The notes beneath the pieces were generated by a model. The model saw only the letters and a list, made by a program, of their open reading frames with translations, ran no database searches and had not been told where the DNA came from. DNA of 64,000 nucleotides, from positions 1 to 64,000 of the forward strand of contig NZ_AP017570.1 in NCBI RefSeq assembly GCF_002355655.1, written 5' to 3'. This stretch comes from Halorubrum trapanicum. Lineage in GTDB: Archaea > Halobacteriota > Halobacteria > Halobacteriales > Haloferacaceae. The position numbers and the translations under genes are program-made. Of this stretch, positions 1 through 9,232 are shown one piece after another (the first letter of the stretch is position 1; every line of letters starts with the position of its first letter).

Positions 1-3000
1 TGAGCGACATACACATTCACGACATCTTCCAGCAGTCACCGACTCGCGAGCTCGAGGAAGTCCAGAAGGTCAACGCCAGAGCGCAGGCCGAAAACGACGT
101 CCGCGAGTTCTACGAGACTGACAGCGCTCGCGACGTGCTCACCACGCTCGGGAACCTCGTCGACAAGTATCCACACGAGGAACCACGCTTCCTCTACATT
201 TCCGCGACGTTCGGGTCGGGGAAGACACACCTTCTGAAGCTCATCGGGTTCGCTGCCGACACCGAATCGGAATTCTCCGACCTCGGCGAAGAGCTGGCGA
301 ATAGATGGCCGGGCTTCCAGTCCTTCCGACAGAGCGTCGCCAACTCTCACGTCGACCGGCTGAAACCCGTCTTCCTGAACCTCCTCAACCGGGACGCGTC
401 ACAGGAACCGCCGCTCCCCTACCTCATTTACGAGGCAATCGGTCGCGAACTCGGGTACCCCACCGACCCGAATTGGCTGCTCGAGTGGGCGTGGCAGCTC
501 GACATGAACCACGGTGACTGCTGGGAGCGACTACAGGAAGTCGAGCACGACGGACAGACATTCGAGGATGTGTACGACGAGCGGGCGTCACTACGGAGCT
601 GGCTCTACGAAGCCGTTCCGACACTCGATGACTCACCGTTCGCGTCTCAGGAGGAGGTCAAGCAGTCGATCGACGACGCCATCGAGGAGGTCGATCCCGA
701 CGAGTTCGACCCCGACGAACTCGTCGAGCGCGTCGAAGCGGCCCAAGAGTCGCTGAGCACGCCAGAGACCGAGACGGAGTTGCTGATCGGGCTCGACGAG
801 GTGGCGCTGTTCATCGGCGATGGCCGCCATCGCTACAGAGAGTTCCAAGAGACGATGGAAGCGCTGACGGAGTTGGGTGTCGGGCCCAACCCGCCGGTTA
901 TCGGGACTGGACAGTATCCGATCGAGCGTATCCACGGCGAGTTCGACGATACCGAAGTCACGGAACAACCGTGGTACGGTGCTCAAGAACCGCTTGAGGG
1001 AGCCGACACCGAGATAATCGTCCGGAAGCGGTGGCTCCAAAAGGACGCCGAGGGTGGACAGGCTGTCGAGTCTGCTCTCCGGGAGATGCCCGACCTGACG
1101 CTCGACACATACACCGATATTGCCGGCGCCGACCCGGACGCAGTCGAGTCGTACCCGTTCCGCGAGTACGATCTCGGGTTGCTCCGGACGGTGATTCAGC
1201 AACTGATGCCACGTGGACGCGTGACCGAAGAGGAGTACGTGCAGGGTCGGGCGTTGCTTATCCTCGTCCGCTCGCTGTTCACGCGGTTCGAGTGGGGAGA
1301 CAAGCAGGTTGGAGCGCTCGTCACGTGGGACGAGTTGTACGACCTGCTTGTCGAAGAGACGACCTACATCCCGCTCTGGGTGCAGGAGATGGTCGAGAAC
1401 AAGCTCGTCCCCTCGGCTGGCGGCGACGAAGATGCATTCTCGGTTCGCGTTGCGAAGGCGCTGTACCTGCTGAATCAGGTTCGTTCCAAAGTGCCGTCGA
1501 CGCCGGCGAACCTCGCCCGGCTGATGGTCAAGTCGACTGACGAGTCGTTCGACTCCGTCCGAAGCGATGTCGAATCGGCGCTCTCCGACCTCCTCGAGGA
1601 TCGGAAGGTGCTAACTGAGACGAACGACCGCGGCGACGAGGAGTACCTGCTGGTCTCCGAGGAACAGGAGGACATTCTGACGCGGGCGAAAACCCGCGCA
1701 CAGCAGATCCCGTCGCATCGACTTTCGGCCAAGTTGGAGAACTCCCTTCGGGAGGGAAGCAACCTTCTGCTCTCTGAGGGCAGTCGACACGAGGTCGATC
1801 TCGAGGGGGAGCGCAAAGTCCCACTCCGGTTCGGCTACTCTGTCCTCGACCCTATCGAGCAAGCACCGACGCCGGAGTTTGACGCCGTTCGTGTGCGGCT
1901 GGTCGCGGGGCGCGACGAGGAGGTTAGCGATCAGGTTGATGCATGGCAGTCGACGAACGAAGGCCGGGACGGGGGCGAACACGTCCTCATCGCCGTCGAT
2001 CTACAGGGATCGACAATCGACCGCCTGCGGGACGTGATGGGTATGCAGGAGGTGCTGTCAGAGGAGACGGAAACGTATCCGGACTTGGAGTCCGACCACC
2101 GTGACGAACAGCGGGCGCTCGAATCGGCGATTCGCGAGCAACTCGAGGAAGCGGACGTCTACGTCCGAACGGGTGGGACGAGAGGACGATACGGGGACGT
2201 GTTCGAGCAGGTCGTGGGAACGCAAGTCCAGTCCGTATTCAGTGGGTCGCGTTTTGTCCTAACCAACGGAATCACGGAAGTCGAGGACGCCAAGCAGATG
2301 GCGAAGTTCTTCCGCGGCGTCGACGACTGGCCGCTTTCGAGCGAGGATGCGGTCACGCTCGGTGTGGATACCGACCGTGCCGAACTCACCGACGGCTGGT
2401 GTCAGGAGTTCCTCGACGAGTACGAGGACACCCAATCGCTTCGTGCCGAGGACTTGCTTGCCCAGACAGTCCAGCGCGGAGGCACGTATCGTGGGACTCC
2501 GCAAGAATCGATTTCGGCCCTGCTGATCACACTTGCAACAGCAAACGAAATCGCGCTACGTAGAGACGATGAGTACATTACCGAGCCGGACGAGATCGGC
2601 CGAGCAGTCAGAAACAAGACGAATCTGACCGACGTACAGGTTCGCTTCGAGTCACTGGACGGAATCAATCCCGACCAGATTCGGGAAACCGTCGAGACGC
2701 TGATCGGCGAGGAGTCGGACGGAACCGATCCCGACGCGTGGCTCTCGGAGTTGGCTAACTGGGTGGACGAGAACAGCGTGCTGGTGAAACGCATCTTGCG
2801 AGGCGTCAGCAGAGAGTTCGGTGAAGGCGCTTCGCTGGACGAACTCGAAACGACTCTCCAGCCCGCACTCGGAGGCGAATCGCTCGAAACAGACGACTTT
2901 GCGTCTGACGAGATCGCACAGCAGTCCGAGCGCTTCGCTCGGGCAAGAGGACTCTTCCGGTCGGTCGAGGATGGTGACTCTCTCTGGGAGCAGTTTAGCC

Positions 3001-3842
3001 AGCGAACGACGGAGATGCAACGGCTCTACCCCGGTGCGGACATCACAGGGGAGATGCAAGCGATCGTCGGCGGGGACGAAGTGCCAGATACCGACCGGCT
3101 TCGAGCAACAATCGACGGAGCCGACGCTCACAGACGAACCGTCGTCCGCGAGCAGTACGAACGTATCACGGGAAAATCGCCGGCGGACGAGGAGCCCGAA
3201 AGCGTGGTTTCCAGTCTTGTGACGTGGCTCTACGCTCACGATGGGAGCAGCAAGGAAACTGCCGACCGCGTCGCCGTTGAGTTCGACGGTGTAACCATCG
3301 ACGATCTCTATGATCTCTTCGAGACGGCGTGGAACGGTGACTCGTTCTCGGAGGAAGACCTCGTCGACTCGACGGTCGTTCAGCAAGCGAAGCGATACGA
3401 ACGGGCACGGCGACTCCTCGAAGCATCCGACGGCGAGGCATCGCTCTGGTCGCAACTTCGAGATGCCTCGAGACGACTCGAGGAAGAACGTCCGAACCAT
3501 CCGATCACGACCGACGTGAGCGAGATGCTCAGTCGGTCTCAGCCGCCGAGCGTCGACGATGTAGAGCAACTTCTCGACGAAGCGGAGAATCCCTTCGAGG
3601 TCGACGGGCGACTCGAAGAACTCGCCAGCGAACTGCAGTCTGAGTATCCCGACCACGATCTCACCCAAGAGGTCGTCGATGCAGTCGAGGGAACCAGCTC
3701 ACCGAGTGAGGAACGCGTGGGTGAGATGATTGAAGATGCAGAGCAGTTGCTCGACGGTGTTGACGAGCAACTGCGGCGGATTCGGGAGACTATGGATGAA
3801 CTTCCGGATGGCTCTGTGATGATGATCGAACCGCTCGACTAA
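1..3842 (+). CDS. brxC: BrxC/PglY-type BREX ATPase (5' end one base short)
   Basis: Large P-loop ATPase of the BREX phage-exclusion system. The window opens on tgagcgac, so the A of the ATG lies one base upstream. The in-frame N-terminus reads MSDIHIHDIFQQSPTRE, a typical BrxC start, giving about 1280 residues, the usual family size. Walker A is GSGKT (about residues 72-76, nt 214-228). A Walker B-like stretch, LLIGLDEVALF, lies near residue 261. Known: BrxC is essential for BREX, and its ATPase is thought to work with PglX and PglZ. The C-terminal half is acidic and helical and less conserved. The gene leads the locus seen here; brxA and brxB are expected upstream. Confident for the family; the exact role is inferred from it. 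Confidence 0.9.
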   Translation, partial: SDIHIHDIFQQSPTRELEEVQKVNARAQAENDVREFYETDSARDVLTTLGNLVDKYPHEEPRFLYISATFGSGKTHLLKLIGFAADTESEFSDLGEELANRWPGFQSFRQSVANSHVDRLKPVFLNLLNRDASQEPPLPYLIYEAIGRELGYPTDPNWLLEWAWQLDMNHGDCWERLQEVEHDGQTFEDVYDERASLRSWLYEAVPTLDDSPFASQEEVKQSIDDAIEEVDPDEFDPDELVERVEAAQESLSTPETETELLIGLDEVALFIGDGRHRYREFQETMEALTELGVGPNPPVIGTGQYPIERIHGEFDDTEVTEQPWYGAQEPLEGADTEIIVRKRWLQKDAEGGQAVESALREMPDLTLDTYTDIAGADPDAVESYPFREYDLGLLRTVIQQLMPRGRVTEEEYVQGRALLILVRSLFTRFEWGDKQVGALVTWDELYDLLVEETTYIPLWVQEMVENKLVPSAGGDEDAFSVRVAKALYLLNQVRSKVPSTPANLARLMVKSTDESFDSVRSDVESALSDLLEDRKVLTETNDRGDEEYLLVSEEQEDILTRAKTRAQQIPSHRLSAKLENSLREGSNLLLSEGSRHEVDLEGERKVPLRFGYSVLDPIEQAPTPEFDAVRVRLVAGRDEEVSDQVDAWQSTNEGRDGGEHVLIAVDLQGSTIDRLRDVMGMQEVLSEETETYPDLESDHRDEQRALESAIREQLEEADVYVRTGGTRGRYGDVFEQVVGTQVQSVFSGSRFVLTNGITEVEDAKQMAKFFRGVDDWPLSSEDAVTLGVDTDRAELTDGWCQEFLDEYEDTQSLRAEDLLAQTVQRGGTYRGTPQESISALLITLATANEIALRRDDEYITEPDEIGRAVRNKTNLTDVQVRFESLDGINPDQIRETVETLIGEESDGTDPDAWLSELANWVDENSVLVKRILRGVSREFGEGASLDELETTLQPALGGESLETDDFASDEIAQQSERFARARGLFRSVEDGDSLWEQFSQRTTEMQRLYPGADITGEMQAIVGGDEVPDTDRLRATIDGADAHRRTVVREQYERITGKSPADEEPESVVSSLVTWLYAHDGSSKETADRVAVEFDGVTIDDLYDLFETAWNGDSFSEEDLVDSTVVQQAKRYERARRLLEASDGEASLWSQLRDASRRLEEERPNHPITTDVSEMLSRSQPPSVDDVEQLLDEAENPFEVDGRLEELASELQSEYPDHDLTQEVVDAVEGTSSPSEERVGEMIEDAEQLLDGVDEQLRRIRETMDELPDGSVMMIEPLD

Positions 3843-4053
3843 CATCTGTGTTGGAAATACGAACTCATTCATCTTTCTTTCGTAATTACGCGACACAGAG
3901 ACGTTATCTGCGCTAAAAACGGAATGCTTGTCCGAAATCAACTTGTAAGAGCCGGGTTGGCCTATCGTATCGAGACTACTGGTTGATTTTGTGCTCTTGG
4001 ACAGGTGGCTAACAGAAAAGGCTAATATGATTTAGAGATTGATTATTGACAAT

Positions 4054-4686
4054 ATGAACCCGACTAAGGATGAGATAGAATACGCAAGGAAGCAAATTGA
4101 GGAAGCTAAAAGAAGGTTGGAAAATGTACACGAGAGAGTCTCTTTGAGCGGCATTAAACTTGTCTCGACCTCTGAAGATTCAGTAGGGGAGATAACCTTA
4201 CAATCCACGAGTTTTGAAGAGATCGATGAATCTGATATAATATCTAAGTTGAAAGAAGATGACGAGGAGTATGAAGAGGTGGCTGTTAATGAGCTAGATA
4301 AGGATTTGGTTGCGTCACACATCCAAAATGTGATCATCGACTCTCAACTCTCTATTGAGTTAGCAACTAAATCAATGTTCAAACTAACTGGGAAGGACTA
4401 CCCCTTCTCACATAGTATTTCCTTTGAATCTGGAGAAACCAAAGGGTTTTACCACGAATTGCCCGAGGAATTTGACAGGAAAGAAGATGTCGTACGAGTG
4501 GTATTTCTAACTCAGTTTTGGGGAGAATTCTATGAATTGGCTAAATACGGCTCACCACAATTAAATGTAAGACCGGAGATGATCTTCGATATTAGTGATG
4601 CGGAAAGAGCTGTTAATGATGCAGAGTTCTGTATAGAGGTTTCTCAAGAACTTCTTGAGTTTGTACTGGAGTACTCTTCTGAGTGA
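4054..4686 (+). CDS. Low-GC hypothetical protein between brxC and pglX
   Basis: A protein of 210 residues starting at ATG 4054 (MNPTKDEIEYARKQ); a TTG at 4039 would add five residues. It is not recognised. The N-terminus is charged and helical (about residues 1-30), and the rest is acidic with no membrane segment, cysteine cluster or nuclease motif. Base and codon use are clearly AT-richer than in brxC and pglX on either side (many gat, aat, tta, ata codons), which suggests recent acquisition. It sits 211 bp after brxC and 204 bp before pglX. The brxC-pglX gap is a known place for accessory defence genes in BREX loci, so a regulatory, accessory or toxin role is possible but unproven. Confidence 0.7.
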   Translation: MNPTKDEIEYARKQIEEAKRRLENVHERVSLSGIKLVSTSEDSVGEITLQSTSFEEIDESDIISKLKEDDEEYEEVAVNELDKDLVASHIQNVIIDSQLSIELATKSMFKLTGKDYPFSHSISFESGETKGFYHELPEEFDRKEDVVRVVFLTQFWGEFYELAKYGSPQLNVRPEMIFDISDAERAVNDAEFCIEVSQELLEFVLEYSSE

Positions 4687-4890
4687 GAGATCCATTCACC
4701 GCTCTTATTCGTTTGATGAAGTTCTGACCACCGTTGCGGGCGATATACGGGACTTTCCCTTCGGGTTCAATCTGGTCTTGAGACAGTTCTCTAATTGATA
4801 GCGAGGATACTCGCTTGGAGGGCGTCGCAGAGGTATGGACAATCTTCAAGACATCTTGACGACTCTGCTTGTAACATCACTGAGTTTCGC

Positions 4891-7800
4891 ATGGACGGAC
4901 AATCTACTCAACCCCGTAAGGCCCAACTTGACAAGGAAGAGCGCGAGCATCTCGAGGATGTCGTCACCGAAATGCGCGACCGCGTCGAGGCGAACGTTCG
5001 CTACCAGCTCGAGGACGAGTACGACCTCGACGAGAAGCCGAACGACGACGCATCCCTGAGCGAAGAGCAGGAAGACCTCGTCGAGGCTATCGAACTCGAA
5101 GCCGTCGACGGGAACGATTGGGACGACGGCTACGAGCAGTACATCACGGGCGTCGGTTACACCATCGTCAACCGACTGGCCGCGCTCCGTTGTATGGAGG
5201 TTAGGGACTTCATCGACGACGAGGTCACGGCCTTCCGCGACGACGGCCTCACACCGGCCGCCGACCGACTGGTCACCGAGGAGTTCATGCTCGAGGAGGA
5301 GGCAGTCCTCGAAGCCTACCGGAACGCGTGCGACGACCTCGCCGAGGAGATCGACATTCTCTTCGACCGCTCGACGGCCTACAGCCAGATCGATCCCGAC
5401 GACGACACGTTCGAAGACCTCTGCGGAATGCTCGATGAGGTATCCGACGAGGTTTGGCGGGCCGACGACGTGCTGGGCTGGGTGTACGAGTACTACAACG
5501 TCAAGCTCCTCGACGACCTCCGGCGGAAGGGCGACCGAGAAGGGCTGGAGCCAGAAGACGTGCCGGCGGCGAACCAGTTCTACACACCCCACTGGGTCGT
5601 CCGGATGCTCACCGACAACTCGCTCGGGAAGCTCTACCTCGAGGACACCGGTGAGTTGAGTGAGACCGTCGAGGCACAGGAGTCGCTCTCCCCGGGTGAG
5701 CGCAAGAATCGGCCACTCTCCCCCGAGAAGTCACCCGACATTACAGACTTCTGCACCTATCTCGTGCCCTCCGAGGAGGAGGGTGAACCGCCGGCGTTCG
5801 ACGGCCCCCGTGACATCCGCGTCATCGACCCGGCCTGTGGAAGCGGGCACTTCCTGCTGTATGCGTTCGACGTGCTGGAGCGTATCTACCGGGCCGAGAC
5901 CGACCTCGACCACGCTGAGATCCCGCGAGAAATCCTGCGTAACAACCTCTACGGCGTCGACCTCGACATGCGAGCCTGCCAGCTCGCTGCGTTCAACCTC
6001 TATCTGAAGGGTCGGACGCGTGCCGAAGCCGAGGGTGCGAACGGCTTCGACATGCCGGAGGTCGGAATCGTCTGCGCCGACGCGAAGGTGGCCGACATCG
6101 AGGGCGTCGAGGAGGTGTTCGACGAGGTGGCAGACGGGAAGTCCGACGTGGAGGACGCTCTCCGTCGCATCCTTGACGCGTTCGAGGAAGTCCACGGGCT
6201 CGGGAGCCTGCTTGACGTGCGTGGGACGCTCGGTGACCTGTTTGAGGACGACAGCGAGCAGGCCGGGGTTCAGATTACGCTCGGCGACGATCCGCGGGAG
6301 GATCACACGCTCGGGCAGATTCTACACAGTCTGCGTGATGCAGTCGACCAGCACCGGGAGGAGGATTCGTTCTTGGCGCAGGACTTGCGGAGCTTCGTCC
6401 GACTGCTGGACGTGCTAGCACAGGACTACGATGTGGCGTTGATGAATCCGCCGTATGGTTCGAAGAATCGGATGCCAGACGTAGTGCAGGATTATGTTGA
6501 AGAGCATTATCGATACTCATCTGAGTTTTATATCAACTTCTTCGAAGTCTGTGAGTCACTTACGAAACCCGGTGGACGAACTGGGATGCTAGTCCCTCGA
6601 ACGTTCATGTACAAGCATACGTTTGAGGACTTTAGAGAGGAATTTATCGGAGAGAGAGGCAATTTCGACTTCCTATCAGAGTTTGGCATCGGAATACTCG
6701 ATAATGCTACAGTTCGGACGGTCGGAACCGTTGTTCGTTCTGGAGCGGAACCCAATTCTTCGGGGACATTCATCCGCTTACATGACGTTGATACTCCGGA
6801 AAAGGAGGCAACTTACCTTGATGTTCTCTCTGATGTAGAGACAGATATAGATCGCTTCTTCGAGGTTCAGCTAAGCGAATTTGAGCATATACCTAGAACT
6901 CCGATTTGTTACTCTGTCCCGGATCGGATACGGGATCTACATAATAACGAGGTAAAACTGGACGCAGAGCGGGCTGGGACGGAGGATAGTTCAATCGGTG
7001 ATGCCTTACAGGGGTTAGCAACTGCGGACGACGACCGATTTGTGAGAAGTCACTGGGAAGTTAATGACTATACTACATTTAAACCAATTGCAAAGGGTGG
7101 ATCCGAAGCTTGGGTAGTTCCTCAGGTTACTGAGACAGCAGAGTGGAAAAATGACGGGGAGATACTCCGGCGCTCCAGTAAGCAAATTAGGACACGTAAT
7201 GAGGAGAAGTATGGGAAAGAAGGGTTAACATGGACATTTATAAAAGAGACGGGGCGCCGATTCGGCTACTATCCACCGGGTGGGTTGTTTAGCCATACAG
7301 GATTCATGTTCATTCCCAAAGATGATCGGTCGCTCTGGACGATGATGGCTATCATCAATTCTGATTTGTACCACAACCTGTTTCTATCGATAACGGTGGG
7401 GCGCCACTGGAATTCAGGAGAAGTGGGATGTATTCCGTGGATTCAAGAACTAGAAGATATTCCTGAGCTTGAATCGTTGGCGAAGGAGCAGTATCAGACA
7501 AAGTTACTTCAACGGGTAAGCAAACCTGTGAGTCCGTACTATAGCGGCCCTTCACTACTTCCTAAGGAATCACGTTTTGATTTCTACTACGACCACCCAC
7601 ACACCCACAAAATCGAGGAACAGATTGATTTTGATCTCAACCTCGGTATAGAGCCGCCCACGCCAAGTCAGGAGATCTCGTCACAAGCTCGGAAAACACG
7701 GCTTGCAGAACTAAGACAGGAACAATCTCTCGAAGAGGTTTTTGAGGAGATTAATGACCGCCTCTACGAGGCCCTCAGTATTCCCGGGGAGACATCACGA

Positions 7801-9228
7801 AAAATCCGAACGGAAATATTCCTCCGAACATCCGAAGACCCCGAAGACCGCGAAGTCCCCAACCCCGAATCCGTCCCTGAAGTCCCGGACAACCTCGACG
7901 AACAGGTTAAAGACCTCGTCCACCACTTCGCGATGGAAGCCGTCCGCGAGGAATCCGACGGCATCATCCCGCTCGAAGGTACGGATGAGCAGGCCGACAT
8001 ACTCGACCGCATCGTCGAGCAATTTGAGGACGCGTACGGCGAGCACGCCGAAGACCGCCTCGTCGAGGTCGACGATATTCTCGGGGCCGAGTCCGCCGCC
8101 GACGAGGCGTACCCCAACCTCCGGTCGTTCATCGAGGATGACCTCTTCGTCTACCACGTCGACACGATGGAGAACACGCCCATCATCTGGAAGCTCAGTA
8201 CGGAGCGGCTTATCGCCGACGCGAAAGGCGAAGGCTTCGCGTGCTTCGTCGACTACCACCAACTCGATGCCAGCCTGTTCGACCGCCTGAGCAACCAGTA
8301 CCTCGAACCGCGGAAAGCCGAACTCCGCGAGCGTCGGTCTGCAGCGAACCAGCGTCAGAACGATGAGTCACTCTCTACGAGCGAACGCGCGGAGGCGACC
8401 GACGAGTTCGAGTTCTGCTCGAACGCCCTCGAACAGATTGCCGAACTCGAAGAGGTGATGCAGGAACTCGGCTCCACCAGTGAGCGCGAGTTCAACGACG
8501 ATGACCGAGAACGCGTTAGCGAGCTGGCCCCGAAGGTTGCCGCATTCCGCGACGAGGCCGAGGAGCGCATCGGGACGCTCAAACGACTCCGCGAGATGAA
8601 CGGCGAGGAGTGGTTCAAAGACACCTTCTCCGATAATTTCTGGAACGCCGTCGATGAGTGGCGTGACGAATGGGTGGACGCTCTTGAGGAACTGGAACAC
8701 GCTTGCGAGGAGTACGCCAAATCCAGCGACGAGCCCGTCGAAGCCCACCTTGCTGACCTCTTCGACTACTTCAACTGGCGGCTCAAAGGCTCGGATCATT
8801 ACTCCAGCACGGGAATCCTCTTCATGACCTACTACTTCGAGCGTGAGGGGAGCGACCTCCTCAACGACGATGGTGAGCCGTTCGATAACCTCACCGAGGA
8901 CGAGAAGCTGCTCGCCTCGCTCGCGACGGGTATTGACGATGCATCCGTCCTTGACGATGGGTACCTCCAACAGATTGCGGACGATGAAAATGTCGACGAC
9001 GTGGACGAGTTACCACCGCTAGCGGAGTTCAAGGCGCTCGCTGAGGAAATCGACGACCGTTGCCAGTCGGTCTACAAGCAAATTCCTCCAGACTGGGAGG
9101 AACGTGCCCTTTCCGAAGTTACGACTGCCGGCTACCAACCCAACCACAAACACGGCGTTGCGATCAACATCATGCCGCTCGCGGAGAAGAGCATCGTCCC
9201 CGAAATCGTCGAGGACAAGGTGTTGTAA
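4891..9228 (+). CDS. pglX: PglX BREX adenine-specific DNA methyltransferase
   Basis: BREX methyltransferase of 1445 residues. It marks host DNA by N6-adenine methylation so that unmodified phage DNA can be distinguished. Motif I, DPACGSGHFLL, is at about residues 313-323, and the catalytic NPPY is at about 519-522. Start ATG 4891 (MDGQSTQPRK) is preferred over TTG 4795, which would add 32 residues without BREX-like character. From about nt 6430 to 7790 (residues about 515-967) composition shifts from GC-rich to much AT-richer codons, then returns. This stretch follows NPPY, where target recognition is expected, so the specificity region looks exchanged. The tail is acidic and helical. The gene ends 4 bp from the convergent OLD-like gene. 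Confidence 0.92.
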   Translation: MDGQSTQPRKAQLDKEEREHLEDVVTEMRDRVEANVRYQLEDEYDLDEKPNDDASLSEEQEDLVEAIELEAVDGNDWDDGYEQYITGVGYTIVNRLAALRCMEVRDFIDDEVTAFRDDGLTPAADRLVTEEFMLEEEAVLEAYRNACDDLAEEIDILFDRSTAYSQIDPDDDTFEDLCGMLDEVSDEVWRADDVLGWVYEYYNVKLLDDLRRKGDREGLEPEDVPAANQFYTPHWVVRMLTDNSLGKLYLEDTGELSETVEAQESLSPGERKNRPLSPEKSPDITDFCTYLVPSEEEGEPPAFDGPRDIRVIDPACGSGHFLLYAFDVLERIYRAETDLDHAEIPREILRNNLYGVDLDMRACQLAAFNLYLKGRTRAEAEGANGFDMPEVGIVCADAKVADIEGVEEVFDEVADGKSDVEDALRRILDAFEEVHGLGSLLDVRGTLGDLFEDDSEQAGVQITLGDDPREDHTLGQILHSLRDAVDQHREEDSFLAQDLRSFVRLLDVLAQDYDVALMNPPYGSKNRMPDVVQDYVEEHYRYSSEFYINFFEVCESLTKPGGRTGMLVPRTFMYKHTFEDFREEFIGERGNFDFLSEFGIGILDNATVRTVGTVVRSGAEPNSSGTFIRLHDVDTPEKEATYLDVLSDVETDIDRFFEVQLSEFEHIPRTPICYSVPDRIRDLHNNEVKLDAERAGTEDSSIGDALQGLATADDDRFVRSHWEVNDYTTFKPIAKGGSEAWVVPQVTETAEWKNDGEILRRSSKQIRTRNEEKYGKEGLTWTFIKETGRRFGYYPPGGLFSHTGFMFIPKDDRSLWTMMAIINSDLYHNLFLSITVGRHWNSGEVGCIPWIQELEDIPELESLAKEQYQTKLLQRVSKPVSPYYSGPSLLPKESRFDFYYDHPHTHKIEEQIDFDLNLGIEPPTPSQEISSQARKTRLAELRQEQSLEEVFEEINDRLYEALSIPGETSRKIRTEIFLRTSEDPEDREVPNPESVPEVPDNLDEQVKDLVHHFAMEAVREESDGIIPLEGTDEQADILDRIVEQFEDAYGEHAEDRLVEVDDILGAESAADEAYPNLRSFIEDDLFVYHVDTMENTPIIWKLSTERLIADAKGEGFACFVDYHQLDASLFDRLSNQYLEPRKAELRERRSAANQRQNDESLSTSERAEATDEFEFCSNALEQIAELEEVMQELGSTSEREFNDDDRERVSELAPKVAAFRDEAEERIGTLKRLREMNGEEWFKDTFSDNFWNAVDEWRDEWVDALEELEHACEEYAKSSDEPVEAHLADLFDYFNWRLKGSDHYSSTGILFMTYYFEREGSDLLNDDGEPFDNLTEDEKLLASLATGIDDASVLDDGYLQQIADDENVDDVDELPPLAEFKALAEEIDDRCQSVYKQIPPDWEERALSEVTTAGYQPNHKHGVAINIMPLAEKSIVPEIVEDKVL

Positions 9229-9232
9229 TTAA

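Noticed and set aside
2652-3668. 338-residue minus-strand ORF inside brxC
   Set aside because: Shadow frame of the GC-rich brxC coding sequence, with no independent features.
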